A DNA stretch of 64,000 nt, from contig VZTJ01001200.1 of assembly GCA_013397795.1 (NCBI GenBank), positions 193,273 through 257,272 of the forward strand. The letters are read 5' to 3'. Numbering within the stretch: position 1 is the stretch's first letter; every line of letters starts with the position of its first letter. The stretch is from Orthonyx spaldingii (taxonomy: Eukaryota; Chordata; Aves; Passeriformes; Orthonychidae). The notes beneath the pieces were generated by a model. It saw only the letters and a program-made list of their open reading frames with translations, searched no databases and was not told where the DNA came from. Made by a program: the position numbers and the translations under genes. Of the stretch, positions 44,501 to 56,486 are shown piece after piece.

Positions 44501-45416
44501 GAACAATTAAATATGTGCTGGATACCCAGATCATATTAAGCACGAACAAGAAATGGAGTGCCCTTGAGATTCGAAGTCAGGATTTAGGTAACCGTATTCT
44601 CAAAAGTGAATTTCTGAGAAACAGTAGACCTTCACAGTAGCTGAAACACACAGCATTTTCTCTTCTAAAACTAGCAAAATAGTTTCAGCATTAGCAGCTT
44701 GCAATGCTGAAAGGACAGATGATAGTTCAAAGCAGAAAAGGGGAATAGAGGTACTGGAAGAAAGACCAGTACTTCAGATGAAGGGTGTGGTATGGGACAG
44801 TGAGAATAAGAACCAGGACAAAACACAGGAGCTGCAGTTTAAATGCTGAGCTCTTAAGATTGCTTTTACATTTTTGGGGAAAGTTGCTAAGTGCTAGAAA
44901 ATACTGGGACTAAATTTAAAAAAAAATAATAAAGTCTTTCCAGTATTTTCAGAAAACAAACCCTGAAAACACACACAAATAAGCAGTAAAGCAGGGGGCC
45001 CATGAGCCAGCTCTTAACATACATGGAGAGCCAAAGCAATGAAGTTATCCAGCAGTGCTCTTTTGTCCCTCTAAAGGTGGTGATTTTTCAGCATAGACAA
45101 GTTTTTAGCCTAAAAGATGCTTCAGCTGGTTTTGGCAAACAATCTCCAAGAGATGTAATCTCTGTTGAAGAGACTGGCCACATCTTACTTCTCTTTGATA
45201 TTAATTGCTTCTAAATAAGATCAGCTCTGCATGCATCAACATTGCACAGTAACATTGCACAGCAATCTGTACTGACTCTCATTACTCCTTCTCTTACAGG
45301 CAGGTGACATGATAACAGAGCTGGAATCTGTAGACGAGGACTGGATGAGTGGAGAGATACTAGGAAAGTCTGGAATATTTCCCAAGAACTTTGTTCAGAT
45401 TTTAAAAACACCATGA
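5493..45416 (+). CDS. SH3D19: SH3D19, SH3 domain-containing adaptor (5' end missing)
   Basis: SH3D19 (EBP) is a cytoplasmic adaptor. Its proline motifs bind SH3 proteins such as endophilin, and its SH3 domains bind ADAM-family tails. Eighteen exons join without a phase conflict: 5493-5533, 12555-12597, 13833-13980, 14205-14406, 15003-15995, 26839-26946, 30372-30484, 32659-32717, 34759-35023, 36212-36280, 37566-37638, 37952-38082, 40426-40484, 42137-42324, 42590-42642, 43141-43327, 43924-44021, 45300-45416. They encode 981 residues. Proline-rich segments occupy roughly residues 150-655. Four SH3 domains follow at about 691-748, 770-828, 853-908 and 925-980. Similarity to human SH3D19, recalled and not searched, runs over nearly the whole length, including the Met at residue 247 where the 790-aa human isoform starts. 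The exon for the core of SH3-1 is decayed and left out. Upstream exons and the promoter were not found. Confidence 0.93.
5534..12554 (+). other. SH3D19 intron, 7 kb
   Basis: AT-rich intron. The open frames inside (for example 5789-6103 and 9107-9433) have low-complexity compositions typical of chance frames. No transposon, tRNA or conserved RNA was recognised. A short A-tract lies at about 11937-11949. Confidence 0.7.
12555..12597 (+). CDS. SH3D19: SH3D19 exon, Ser/Arg-rich
   Basis: A small 43-nt exon between AG (12553-12554) and GTATGA. It reads SSRTSSHSDQQRDR and is in phase with both neighbours. The Ser/Arg composition suggests a disordered, possibly phosphorylated linker (inference). Confidence 0.8.
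13833..13980 (+). CDS. SH3D19: SH3D19 exon, N-terminal linker
   Basis: A 148-nt exon with acceptor TTCCAG and donor GTGAGT. It reads RPEITIVAAEPLRPSSWFPG and continues for 29 more codons to LPAE, ending in phase 0. It matches the N-terminal extension of long mammalian SH3D19 isoforms as I recall them. Confidence 0.85.
14205..14406 (+). CDS. SH3D19: SH3D19 exon with PPSY motif
   Basis: A 202-nt exon with acceptor TTTTGTAG and donor GTGAGG. It starts LPPSYEQVIKEINQVQV; the PPSY is a PPxY-type motif that could bind WW domains of NEDD4-family E3 ligases (inference from the motif). A short Asn/Ala tract follows, then a Thr/Ser-rich segment. It ends in phase 1. Confidence 0.87.
15003..15995 (+). 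CDS. SH3D19: SH3D19 large proline-rich exon with internal start
   Basis: A 993-nt exon spanning residues about 145-475 of the joined protein. It contains several class I/II SH3 ligands (KPPRPPA, VPKPRSR, APRPLVPKK, KPELPKKPKPG). The acidic segment DLISFDDDVLP near its end matches the mammalian protein. Met at 15308 (MDNMSTERSQNSIV) corresponds to the start of the human 790-aa isoform, so two N-termini are likely. The exon ends in phase 1 before GTAAGA; the open frame past 15995 is intronic read-through. Confidence 0.92.
16856..17379 (+). mobile_element. Solo LTR-like ERV remnant, internally shortened
   Basis: The segment starts TGGGTTTGCATGG and ends CCCACCACA, giving LTR-style TG/CA ends. 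It contains AATAAA at 17189-17194 and a GC-rich purine block (AGGAGGAAGGAGCAGCAGAG) unlike the AT-rich intron around it. It resembles an LTR family I recall as common in songbird genomes (a TguLTR5-like type), with much of the middle missing. I see no clear target-site duplication. No retroviral genes accompany it. Confidence 0.6.
20372..20392 (+). repeat. Short CTGT microsatellite
   Basis: About four tandem CTGT units inside the SH3D19 intron. Possibly length-polymorphic. Confidence 0.7.
22540..22585. other. Assembly gap, 46 N
   Basis: A run of N flanked by T-rich sequence on both sides. The gap probably interrupts a long poly-T tract, within intron. Confidence 0.95.
26839..26946 (+). CDS. 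SH3D19: SH3D19 exon, basic proline motif
   Basis: A 108-nt exon with acceptor CCTTTTAG and donor GTAAGT. It reads DPFQFLSKNEP and then ARKPTVIRIPAKPGK, a segment nearly identical to human SH3D19. It follows a 10.8-kb intron, the largest intron in the window. Confidence 0.9.
30372..30484 (+). CDS. SH3D19: SH3D19 exon, PPPLPAEKP motif
   Basis: A 113-nt exon between TTTTTACAG and GTAAGT. It reads SLNDIPHSPPPLPAEKPIGN and then a Ser/Gly linker ending VNKG. PPPLPAEKPIGNT matches the mammalian ortholog. It ends in phase 0. Confidence 0.9.
32659..32717 (+). CDS. SH3D19: SH3D19 exon, short linker
   Basis: A 59-nt exon with acceptor TTGTAG and donor GTGAGT. It reads ELDHSEQGGVPQLEPLLPP plus two bases of an Arg codon. 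The phase fits both neighbours. The sequence is weakly conserved, so support comes mainly from splice sites and phase. Confidence 0.8.
34759..35023 (+). CDS. SH3D19: SH3D19 exon, polyproline SH3 ligands
   Basis: A 265-nt exon with the densest proline motifs of the gene: ARPPPPKSVPGRPPPPKL, and DPALPPRPKPGHPLYNKYM at its end. PPRPKPGHPLY is conserved with human. These are candidate sites for endophilin-type SH3 domains or for intramolecular contact with the gene's own SH3 domains (inference). It ends in phase 0 at GTGAGA. Confidence 0.92.
36212..36280 (+). CDS. SH3D19: SH3D19 exon, remnant start of SH3-1
   Basis: A 69-nt, phase 0/0 exon reading LPVPHGVAKEDCLPRNTGEL then SCK, followed by GTAAGG. 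In mammals this is the first strand and RT loop of SH3 domain 1, completed by the next exon. Here the next exon is decayed, so this segment is probably joined to the exon at 37566, leaving an incomplete SH3-1. Confidence 0.88.
36472..36615 (+). pseudogene. Relic exon of SH3D19 SH3 domain 1
   Basis: After CTCATAG (AG at 36470-36471) the frame reads HRDILLMEQSKSNYLKCQKG then EETGKVPLS. This matches the core of human SH3-1 (RGDVLVMLKQ, YLECQKGEDTG), with one codon missing. Around 36559-36566 two bases are lost relative to the expected frame. The original frame therefore hits TGA at 36583, while the shifted frame reads IITPLAEYLR, matching human IITPLDEHLR. No good GT donor lies at the expected end; only a GC at 36612 and a weak GT at 36616 are nearby. 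It looks like a dead exon of a live gene. An assembly indel is possible, but the codon loss and weak donor argue against a single error. Confidence 0.8.
37566..37638 (+). CDS. SH3D19: SH3D19 exon, start of SH3-2
   Basis: A 73-nt exon between TTGTCAG and GTAAGT. It reads DSNHPPKVSDTSAPHAVALH then DFPA; ALHDF is the ALYDY-type start of an SH3 fold. It begins in phase 0, so it can follow the exon ending at 36280 directly. Confidence 0.9.
37952..38082 (+). CDS. SH3D19: SH3D19 exon, rest of SH3-2
   Basis: A 131-nt exon after CTTACAG. It reads EHADDLDLHSGDTVFLLEKI and later TEWYRG and GMFPANFVKVV. The W-Y pair and the FPANFV motif are SH3 ligand-groove residues. It ends in phase 0 at GTATGT. Confidence 0.93.
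39333..39367 (+). repeat. TA-rich microsatellite followed by CA/GA
   Basis: About ten alternating TA units, then a short CACACAGACAG stretch. Ordinary intronic simple repeat. Confidence 0.8.
40426..40484 (+). CDS. SH3D19: SH3D19 exon, linker SH3-2 to SH3-3
   Basis: A 59-nt exon between TTACTAG and GTGAGT. It reads IDVPEEANRKKIPSSSQCV plus two bases of a Lys codon. Human has IDIPEG and CVKG at matching places. Confidence 0.87.
42066..42103. repeat. Inverted repeat with 15-bp perfect arms
   Basis: TTATTAAGTAGACAG, an 8-base spacer (CAGTAATA), then the exact reverse complement CTGTCTACTTAATAA. With one mismatch the arms extend to about 19 bp. It ends 33 bases before the SH3-3 exon and could fold into a hairpin in the pre-mRNA near the branch site. 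It may also be a small transposon footprint. Confidence 0.75.
42137..42324 (+). CDS. SH3D19: SH3D19 exon, complete SH3-3
   Basis: A 188-nt exon holding the whole SH3-3 domain: RCVARFEYIGDQKDELSFSE, NEEWAKGEL and GIFPLNFVEVIEDLP. It is close to identical to mammalian SH3-3. A strong intronic inverted repeat lies just upstream (42066-42103). Confidence 0.95.
42590..42642 (+). CDS. SH3D19: SH3D19 exon, linker SH3-3 to SH3-4
   Basis: A 53-nt exon between TATGTAG and GTAATA, reading GTETALKNRVEVSSSLPQ in phase with its neighbours. It corresponds to the variable human linker that ends SQVNSLPAEW. Sequence support is modest; splice sites and phase are good. Confidence 0.8.
43141..43327 (+). CDS. 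SH3D19: SH3D19 exon, complete SH3-4
   Basis: A 187-nt exon after TTGAATAG reading NNRHSVEWCEALHDFTAETK, then DDLSFKKGD, LEWYRGRL and GIFPAVFVQI. The full SH3 signature is present (ALHDF, WY, P-x-x-F). It ends in phase 1 at GTACAG. Confidence 0.94.
43924..44021 (+). CDS. SH3D19: SH3D19 exon, start of SH3-5
   Basis: A 98-nt exon after TTCTGCAG reading ARVELSQPGGGKKGKAKALY then DFHGENEDELSFK. ALYDF begins SH3-5. It ends in phase 0 at GTGAGT. Confidence 0.93.
44022..45299 (+). other. Last SH3D19 intron
   Basis: It separates the two halves of SH3-5. An 11-bp direct repeat (ACATTGCACAG twice) lies near 45239-45262, just before the acceptor. No other feature was recognised. Confidence 0.65.
45300..45416 (+). 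CDS. SH3D19: SH3D19 last coding exon, rest of SH3-5 and stop
   Basis: After CTCTTACAG the exon reads AGDMITELESVDEDWMSGEI then LGKSGIFPKNFVQILKTP and TGA at 45414-45416. The C-terminus sits a few residues past the SH3 fold, as in human. Confidence 0.95.
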   Translation, partial: AGDMITELESVDEDWMSGEILGKSGIFPKNFVQILKTP

Positions 45417-45983
45417 AGTGTTGCCTTTGTACTACTCCTTGTGTGGGAGAGAATATTTCTACCCTAAAGGCACAGCAAAGACACCAACGTGTGTTGATTA
45501 TCAATGTTTTGCACTACTTTTTCTAGACAGTCATAGTAGTATCTTGAAGTCAGATAAGAAAATTTGAGTCTTTTGTGACAGTGTATGTAGTCATGTTTCA
45601 TGAATGCTCAGAGAGCAAAAGAAGCAGGCTTTTTAGCCATTTCCAACTAGGGAAATACTGTGGTGCAACACCATTTTAACTTCTATAGTATTCTAGTATG
45701 TTTACTCTCTGGTATTACATTTATCATGCACAAAGTCTGCATAACATGAGCTGCTTTGGCCTTCTTTGAAAACTTCTTAAGATCCAAATTTTAAAAATTG
45801 TTTTAATATATAATTACAGCACTCAGTATGTAGATGAAGTTTGATATTCAGGTTTCATTACTGCTTGAGTTCCACATTAGCAGTAGAATCCACTTGTTTT
45901 ATTACTTAGAGGGTAAGAAAAGTAACTGGTATTTCATAGTAAAAAGGTATCAAATCTAATACTGGTAAGAGGGAAAATGGAGA

Positions 45984-45989
45984 AATAAA
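45984..45989 (+). terminator. Candidate proximal poly(A) signal of SH3D19
   Basis: AATAAA about 570 bases past the SH3D19 stop codon, in AT-rich sequence. It would give a short 3' UTR. No GU-rich downstream element was confirmed. Confidence 0.4.
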
Positions 45990-48366
45990 TCCTTGCATAG
46001 TATCCTTCTATTCTTAGCCCTAGCTGCTCATACAGCAAGATCACAGAAGTAAAATTTTTAAGTATTTTGCCTCATAATGAATTCTGTTTAAAATGGTATG
46101 AATCATTATAGACCTTCCTCGCTCTCCCCAGAATATTTTACAAGTACAGGTTTAGTTTCTTCCTTCTGCCCACTGTTCTTCAAGCACCATCATACTCTTC
46201 TTTCCCAGCTGAAGTTCACGAGAGACTGTTTATTGAGCTTTCTCAGACCCCAGCCATGGAGTAGCTGCACTATTCCAACTATTCGCCCCTCCACTCCCCT
46301 CATGGAAGTGGAAAGCCAGTGTTCACTCAGTCTGCATTTTATTTGTCACTCAAGCACTGGAACATACTTCAGTAACTCTATTCCTATCCTTAACATGAAG
46401 GATATTATACAGCCTTGGGTTTCAGCAGACGTGGGATTAGTTTCCAGTTTGTTGCCACATACCAGGTATACTGAGCATCCTTATAAGGAAATGGCCTTAA
46501 GGAAAACATGCCTGGCAAGAGGTAACTCCAAGCAGCTCTAACCAAGGCTCTTGGTAAAAAGCAGCAGGGTAGCTTGACTGACAAACTAAGGTGGGCATGA
46601 TTGGGGTAGTTTTACATTATAGGAAATTCTAGTAGTCAATTCCTTTTTGTAACAACTTGGCTTCTGACCAAGTAGTTAAATACCATCCTGATTAACTGCT
46701 AATTCCACCAGACTGGAATAGAAAAAATTATGCTGCAGTTGGTTCTTTCACTGCTGACAGTATTCCACCCATTCTGCACTGTATGACAAAAAGGAACCCG
46801 TAGGCTGATGAGTCACTACTCCAGAGAGCTGCAGGTCACTGGGTACTGAGATACCCTCAACAAGACTCTCCTTCATGGGTTTGGCCGTTTAGGTTGCAGA
46901 AGGGCCAACAGCTGGAGGTGGATGGAGACTGGAAACCAAAATCGTGATGAACCTTGAGATAGTTTTGACTTAGGCATGTCCCTGCCGACAACTTCACTGG
47001 TGTGAGCTCTAAGCACCACAGCAACAACTGCCTGCTGCCATGAGGGATCGGGGTGCACTGGCCCTCCCCTCCTCCCTACAGGCAGCAATAGGCATAGCCA
47101 GACCTGCAGGCCTCCCCCCAGCAGGGAATGGCATCCAGCCCCAGTGGCAGCCTAGAGCTCAGCCTGAGGAAGCTGCAGAGAAGACACGAGGGCCTTGACG
47201 CCATTCACTCAGCAGTCACTGCTCCGCCGCAGAACTTGCAAAGACAGGCACAGCCCCTCCCCCTCTGTTTTCTGTTGTGTGTTTAAGCTACACCAACACG
47301 GTTCACACAGCTGGGGGACAAAGACCACACAAAGTTTTAATGAACTGAGAGCTGGGCTTCTACTTCCATTAGGGGATTAACATGATAAAAACAATTGTGA
47401 ATTATATGCTCTTCTAGAAGGATGGAAATACAACATGTACAGCTGTTATTCAGTTTTAGCATCCCCAGCAAGCCTACCCAGAACTCCTGTGGAATCATGT
47501 GGAAGTTCACAGCCAAGGACAATCCTTCCCACTCTCCCAAGTCTTCCTGTTAGGAGATTCTAAAGGTTCTTGTTTATTCAAAAAAAACCAGTCATCTCCT
47601 AGAGAAATCCAAGGAATAGCCAGGTCCTTCAAAGACATACCACACCAGAGTGGTGGTAGATGAGGCTGATGTGTATGATGTTTACTTACTGTTTGTCTGG
47701 CAGTTTTCTAAGGTTTTGATACAAATCTCAAAGGTAGAACTGATTTTTTTATATTTTTTTTTCAATTTCCTCTTCCCCATTTTTATAACTATATATTGAC
47801 CAGTTGTTTTTGTAACTTCACTGAATGTTTAAAGTCAGTGCCTGTCCACAGACAAGACCACTCTGCTGTATGTAATCTCCTCCTCCCTGTGGGGCAGAGC
47901 AGGAGTAGCAGCAAGGCCTTTTACTCAGAGCACCGAGTGCCATCTAAGGGCTGCTCGCATGGCTGCAGGCAGCTGAAATAGCGTCTGTGTGAACGCTGAA
48001 ACAAGGGAGACGCTCGGCTTTGACAGGAGGGGATTTCCCTAAGACAGTGCCCAACACCACCATGAGACCACACCCACATCACAACATAAAATTCCTAAGG
48101 TGTACAAAAAGCCGAGAATGAGGTGGAGTGCAAATCTTAACTGCAATGTAGTAGCAAATTTCAGCTGTAACCATGAAATCCAGCTAGATCTCCATGCATT
48201 AGAATAAAAGCCTCACTTACCGAAATATTTTGTTTGACCCATCCTCTGGAAATATCTTCAGGAAGATGTCTTTGTTCTGTGTACAATTAACAGTGTCCTA
48301 AATAAACCTTTGTTAAGTCCAGTAAGTTTGTTATGGTACCTCTGTAAATTAAGAATGTATTTAACC

Positions 48367-48372
48367 AATAAA
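48367..48372 (+). terminator. Candidate distal poly(A) signal of SH3D19
   Basis: AATAAA about 2.95 kb past the stop, preceded by another AATAAA at 48301-48306. Clustered signals at the end of an otherwise non-coding stretch fit a distal end, with about 2 kb left before the RPS3A poly(A) signal. Confidence 0.4.
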
Positions 48373-48390
48373 ATTTTTATAATTAAGTCG

Positions 48391-50414
48391 TGAGGGCATT
48401 TTAATTGTCTTACACTGTCGAAAGCTGAGCTTTCCACTGGACAATTTTATGGCTCTCATTCTTACATATTTAACACAGCTGCAGAGTAACACCCCACCCC
48501 TAGACAAATACAGATAATAAATAAATATTGCACCCCTTTACAAGTAGTCCAAAACCCTCAGAGAATCTGGATGACTTTAACAGTTTACTCAAGATTTTGG
48601 AGCTGGGTGTGCTTTACACTCACCACCTATGGAATCTATGGCCTCTGCTACCTGCAGCAACCCAGCTGTCACCACAGGGTGTCACACACGGTATGGTTCT
48701 CACTGTGACAACGTTGTGACAAAGACATGGGCTGATCCTTGCCTGATGAGCAATTCTGCACATAATTTAGGTGTGCTCTGCTGATTGCTGCTTTCATACA
48801 CCATGACTGCTCAGCTGGTATTTGTTGAGAGAATACAGAGGATGCACAATGTTTTCCTTCCTGCTTTTCCCCCATCTGATACCACATTACAAATTCTACA
48901 TTTACCCAGAACCCTGCATGGCAATGCACTGTTCCAAACAATACATTTAAAAGCCTGAAAAAAACCCAAGTTCTTGTTCTTTCCCCAAATCCTCTTGGAC
49001 TAAGCTTTTTGCAACATACAATCCTCAGACCTGCAAGTAACAAATAAAACTTACAGTTTCAGAAATGTGGCTGTCTAGGATTCCTGAAGGCAGATGACAC
49101 CTGCCTCAGCAGTACAGATGGAAAGAGCAAAGCAGTGTGATTCCTCCCCCCTGTTCCGAGGTTCTGAGTGTTGATCACTCACTACACTTCCTTCCACTAC
49201 ACAAACTGAGAAAAACAGAACATACTAAAACTGTAACTTGGAATTACAACACAAGATCACATCACCTGCAGCGTTCTGAATAAAGTTCAAAACCATTCTT
49301 CTCATTTTGCCTATTACTTGGTCCAAACCAGAATTGGGAACTAAGAAAATGTGAAAATCCCTGAGAGGGAACAGTACAGCCCTCATGGGTAGCACGGCCC
49401 CACCCCTCTCGTTTTCCTCAGTAGTTTTGTTGGAACAGTAACATTTCACTATTTTCCCTCATTTCTTGTCCCAGGCTCTGCTGTGACAACTGACTGCAAG
49501 AGCCACCACTCTCAGTGAACTCCGCATTTTGCTCACAGGTTTTAAATCACTCACTTAGCAACAATTTAATACGACTAAGTTTAAGTTTGTTGCCCTATTC
49601 TAAACAAAACACATCCATAGCATAGAAAACTCATTTTAGCCAGAAGAAACGCTCTTCCATTTTTAAGCCAACATGAGCTGAACAAGAAGCAAAAATGCTG
49701 TTAGATAATGGTAAACAGAGTCTTAAAATTACTCAGCAAAAGACTCAAGTGTGCTTTGTTTTCAGAACACAGACCATTGCCTTTTTACAGAATTTTTCCC
49801 CCTGAAGTTCCACAGGTTCTCCATGATTACGGTCACCCCTCACTTCGGACAGGTTAAAATCCAACACCCAACTCCACTGCCTGAGCACATTCTGCATTTC
49901 TGCACTGCTCAAAATTAACGCTGCTTCCATCACCGTTACTGCAACTTTAACACCTTCAAACACCTTCTGACCACCACAGACCACACCTATCCCATGAGAG
50001 ATTGTATTAAATTACCACCAAGAAATTTAAACATAGACACATAATTCTGAAGTAAATAGTATGGATAAAACCCTAAGACTTCCCAATAATAGCAAATTCT
50101 AACACAGGTTTCCCTGTGCAATTTCTGCCTTCCCTGTACTCTTTGAGGCACCTCTCACCAATACAACCTCTGCACACATACATAAGCTTTTTTTGATGTC
50201 AACTAAAATTACTGGGAAAAACCAACACAGAGAATCCACAAGAAGGACAATCAACCTTCTTCCACCCATCTCCACAACATAAGCGGAGAAGTACAAAAGT
50301 ACTTCTTTTATTTTAAATTCTTTTAAACCAAGGCCATAGGTTTACCTTACTGAAAACTCATCCACACATCCAGTACCAATATTGTCCAGTAGCAACACAG
50401 GCAACCAAGCATTA
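48391..50414. other. Intergenic space between converging SH3D19 and RPS3A
   Basis: About 2 kb between the inferred 3' ends. The minus-strand frame at 48669-49043 has no recognisable protein features. No repeat or RNA gene was recognised. Confidence 0.55.
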
Positions 50415-50433
50415 GTTCTGTATATGAAAACGT

Positions 50434-50439
50434 TTTATT
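50434..50439 (-). terminator. RPS3A poly(A) signal
   Basis: AATAAA on the minus strand, 18 bases after the stop codon. This gives a very short 3' UTR, typical of ribosomal protein genes. Cleavage is expected near 50415. Confidence 0.85.
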
Positions 50440-50457
50440 TTCCACCAATTTTCAGTT

Positions 50458-53893
<3,436 letters not shown>

Positions 53894-53910
53894 GGTCCGG
53901 CCCGCGCCGC

Positions 53911-53960
53911 GGAAAGGGCGGGGCAAGCCCGCTCTCGCGAGATTATACGAGACCGGCGCT
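53911..53960 (-). promoter_or_regulatory. RPS3A core promoter with TOP start, TATA-like box and TCTCGCGAGA
   Basis: On the minus strand CCCTTTCC at 53918-53911 is a pyrimidine start tract (5' TOP) about 25 bases before ATG, the usual signal for growth-controlled translation of ribosomal protein mRNAs. TATAAT (53947-53942) sits about 29 bases upstream of it. The palindrome TCTCGCGAGA (53933-53942) lies between; it is a known CpG-island promoter element bound by BANP. A second CGCG palindrome (CTCGCGCGAG) follows at about 53958-53967. Confidence 0.75.
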
Positions 53961-54325
53961 CGCGCGAGACCTGCGAAAACGGGGCCGCCTCCAGCGCCGG
54001 AGAAGGGTGGCCGGCTCGGGACGTACCACGGCCGGACGGAACCAACGGCACGGGGGAGGGCGGGGGGAGCTCGAGCCCCTGAGCTCCCCCGCCTGGAGCA
54101 GCCGCTCCCTGCGCCCTGAGAGCGCCCTGCCCGGGACTCCGATCCCTGCGGGATGCAGCCCTGGGAACGGGGATGCCCGAGCGGGGCCGCTGTCCCGGCG
54201 CGCAGAGCCACAGGCACGGGTTCGCTGGGCCGGCTGTGCCCGGGAGAAAGGCAGGTGTCACCTCCTGCCTTTTCAAAAGTCTTCAAGCTGGTTTATCTGT
54301 CCCCAGGCTGGATCGTGTCACCTTT

Positions 54326-54613
54326 TGTAAACGTGACTGATGTCGTCTGATGTCTTCTACAATGGAAGTAGCTTGATAAAGAAAAGAACTTTGTATTTCA
54401 ACCATCGCGTAAGAGTACGTCGTGCAAATAAATATGCATCGGTAGGCGGGGAATATGCATTAGACAGGCGGGCTCGCTTAAGTTTTACTGTATAAAAGAT
54501 CTAACTTTTTACCCCATTTGATTTGTCAAACCTCCACCTTGCATCCCGCACAGAATAAACAATGTCTCCTATCTGAACTACGCTCAGTGTTTAGAGAGCT
54601 CCTAAAATTGGCA
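54326..54613 (+). mobile_element. Solo LTR with perfect 5-bp target duplication
   Basis: A 288-bp element starting TGTAAACG and ending AATTGGCA, flanked on both sides by CCTTT (54321-54325 and 54614-54618). It has TATAAAAG at 54491-54498 and AATAAA at 54554-54559, the U3/R order of an LTR in plus orientation. Two ATATGCAT-containing repeats lie upstream of the TATA box. No retroviral coding sequence is attached. The class is not assigned: five bases is usual for ERVL, and a six-base ACCTTT reading would suit ERVK. Confidence 0.75.
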
Positions 54614-54618
54614 CCTTT

Positions 54619-56011
54619 CCCAGGCCATGGGGTGCCGAGGGGACAGCCAGAAGTTGGGGTCTGGGCTGCCCCAAATGCCTCGGCGGATGGCTTCTCTCCC
54701 CATGGCACAGGGCAGGAAGAGGCTCCGCTCAGCCCCCATGGGCAGGGATGGGACATGGAGAAGCGGTGCCCTGGACAGCACCAAGCAGCTGGGACTCCCC
54801 AGGGATGAGAGGTGACCACAGGCTGTGGTTCACCAATGAACCTCACAGCAAACTCCAGCAAGGAGATGCCTGAGGCTCTGCCGGGTAGGATGGGATCCAG
54901 CACAGGTACCTGTACCATGCCAGCTAGAGACTGCCCATTGCCAAGCATCCAGGCTTGTTCCTCCTCCTGTGGACACCATCCCTTTTCCACCCACACCAGG
55001 ACAGCGGAAAGGAGAGTGTGTCTGAGGGGTCATGATGAGAGTCCCCATCCTCCTTCCATGCCCAGCAGGAGCAGGGAATTGTCATGATCTGAGGGTCAGC
55101 AAGGGAGTTGTGCTGACCTTCCATGTCTGCAAGGTTTTGATCAGGTGCCTGAGCTGTTCCCACGGGAGGGGCTGTGCACCTTTGAGGAGGATTTCTTCAG
55201 AGGCTGCAGAAATGCCACCAGAGCCCAGGGCAGGACCTTCTGCACCTTCACTGTGGCCAATCTTGGAAGTGCTACAGCTCTTTCGGGAAAGGTGCTGCCC
55301 AGGACCAAGCCTACCTCATTCTCTGTTTGCCGCTTCCCTTCACAGTCTCTCTGATGTCTTCGAAGAGGAGGATGGAGACTACTTTGTGACAGCCTCTCCT
55401 GGGCATTGCGTGCCTCTCCCTCTGGAGGAGACATTATTTCCTTGGGGCTCCATTACGATGGTCAGGGCAAAGGAGCATTTGATGGGCTCAGGCTGGCTCC
55501 TGGCTCTTTGCTTGTCTCTGCGTCAATGGAGTAGCTGGGAGCATGTGAGGTAGCAACGCAGAAAAATGTATCCTGGCACTTCCCAGGGGTATGAATTTGC
55601 CTTCAGGGGGACACAGGGAAAAGGAACACATAGATCCCTTAGCACTGCAGAACAGGCGTGGATGTGCCACACCTTTTAAGACTTGTAGGAATATCTGCCA
55701 GCTGCCCCAGAGGTGTTGCTGACATCTTTCCGCCCACCAGGGAACCAGGTATCTTGTCCTGCCACACAAAAGGACCCAAGTATCCTGCTTTTCATGGGAC
55801 AGGTGGCCAAGGCCAGAGTGGGCAGGGGCCACCCAAGGGGACGCACACAGACAGTCACGTGGTTCGTTAATGACTACCTAATGACCTTGGGGAGCCATGA
55901 GGGTGAGTGGGGCCTCCTGGACACCTGGCTCCCGCCAGACATCCACTGGACCTTGCTCTTTACCCTGCCCCTCCTCCTGGATCCTTGCCCATTGGGCACA
56001 GCTGCGGCCAG
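54619..56011. other. GC-rich region upstream of the RNase gene
   Basis: Open frames on both strands (for example 55032-55553 + and 54526-54996 -) are long because the DNA is GC-rich. None matches a protein I know or shows a consistent exon. No repeat was recognised. Confidence 0.5.
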
Positions 56012-56019
56012 TATAAAAG
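56012..56019 (+). promoter_or_regulatory. TATA box of the RNase A family gene
   Basis: TATAAAAG, with transcription expected from about 56042. A 52-base untranslated exon would end at CGG before GTGAGG (56094), and the acceptor CTTCCCCAG ends at 56480, six bases before the ATG. A non-coding first exon followed by a single coding exon is the classical RNase A gene layout. Confidence 0.6.
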
Positions 56020-56041
56020 AGGTGCAGAAGAGTGGGAGGGA

Positions 56042-56093
56042 TCCTGGAGACTCTGAGGCCATAAGGGAAACTGAGGCACACACAGAGGTGCGG
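56042..56093 (+). other. Predicted non-coding exon 1 of the RNase gene
   Basis: Inferred only from the distance to the TATA box and the GTGAGG donor at 56094. The start is approximate. An in-exon alternative donor is GTGCGG at 56088. Confidence 0.4.
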
Positions 56094-56480
56094 GTGAGGG
56101 GCGCATAGGGGACTAGAATGTCTGTGGGAGGGCTCTATGAAGAACCCAAGCATCCAGTGGGGAAGGGAGGCTGTGTATGGCATACGGGTGCGGGGCACGG
56201 GGTGGATCTATAGGGGAGCCGGGGGTCTGAGGAGCAGGTAGGGGGTGTTCCATAGGGGACTGAGGCTTCTGGCGAGTGTATAACTGTAGGGGCCCCATGC
56301 ATCCAGGCAAGATCCACAGATAGCCCAGTTGTCCAGAGATGGGCCCGCATGCATTGGGAGGGGATTTTTATGGGACCCAGGTGTTTGGGAGGGGAAACTT
56401 GCAGAATAATCAAGCATCCAGGGTGGGATTCCCAGCCGGGGGCCCAGAAATCCAGACGGCCCTAACCCCACCTTCCCCAG
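56094..56480 (+). repeat. Degenerate minisatellite in the RNase 5' intron
   Basis: The motif CATCCAG with flanking G-runs recurs at about 56149, 56298 and 56414, with weaker relatives between (GTTGTCCAGAG, AAATCCAG). Units are irregular. It fills much of the inferred intron. Confidence 0.4.
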
Positions 56481-56486
56481 GTGTCC

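Larger units (their letters stand above)
45417..48390 (+). other. SH3D19: Probable SH3D19 3' untranslated region
   Basis: No conserved coding signal follows the stop codon. Poly(A) signals occur at 45984, 48301 and 48367, suggesting a short and a long 3' UTR. The extent is inferred from these hexamers alone. The open frames inside (such as 46098-46541) look like chance. Confidence 0.5.

Noticed and set aside
46098..46541. 147-codon open frame on + downstream of SH3D19
   Set aside because: It lies in the probable 3' UTR, has no recognisable domain and no splice or promoter context. It is most likely chance.
54518..55553. Several 70-173 codon frames on both strands upstream of the RNase gene
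   Set aside because: GC-rich DNA has few stops. I found no signal peptide, RNase motif or conserved pattern, so a second RNase copy is not supported.
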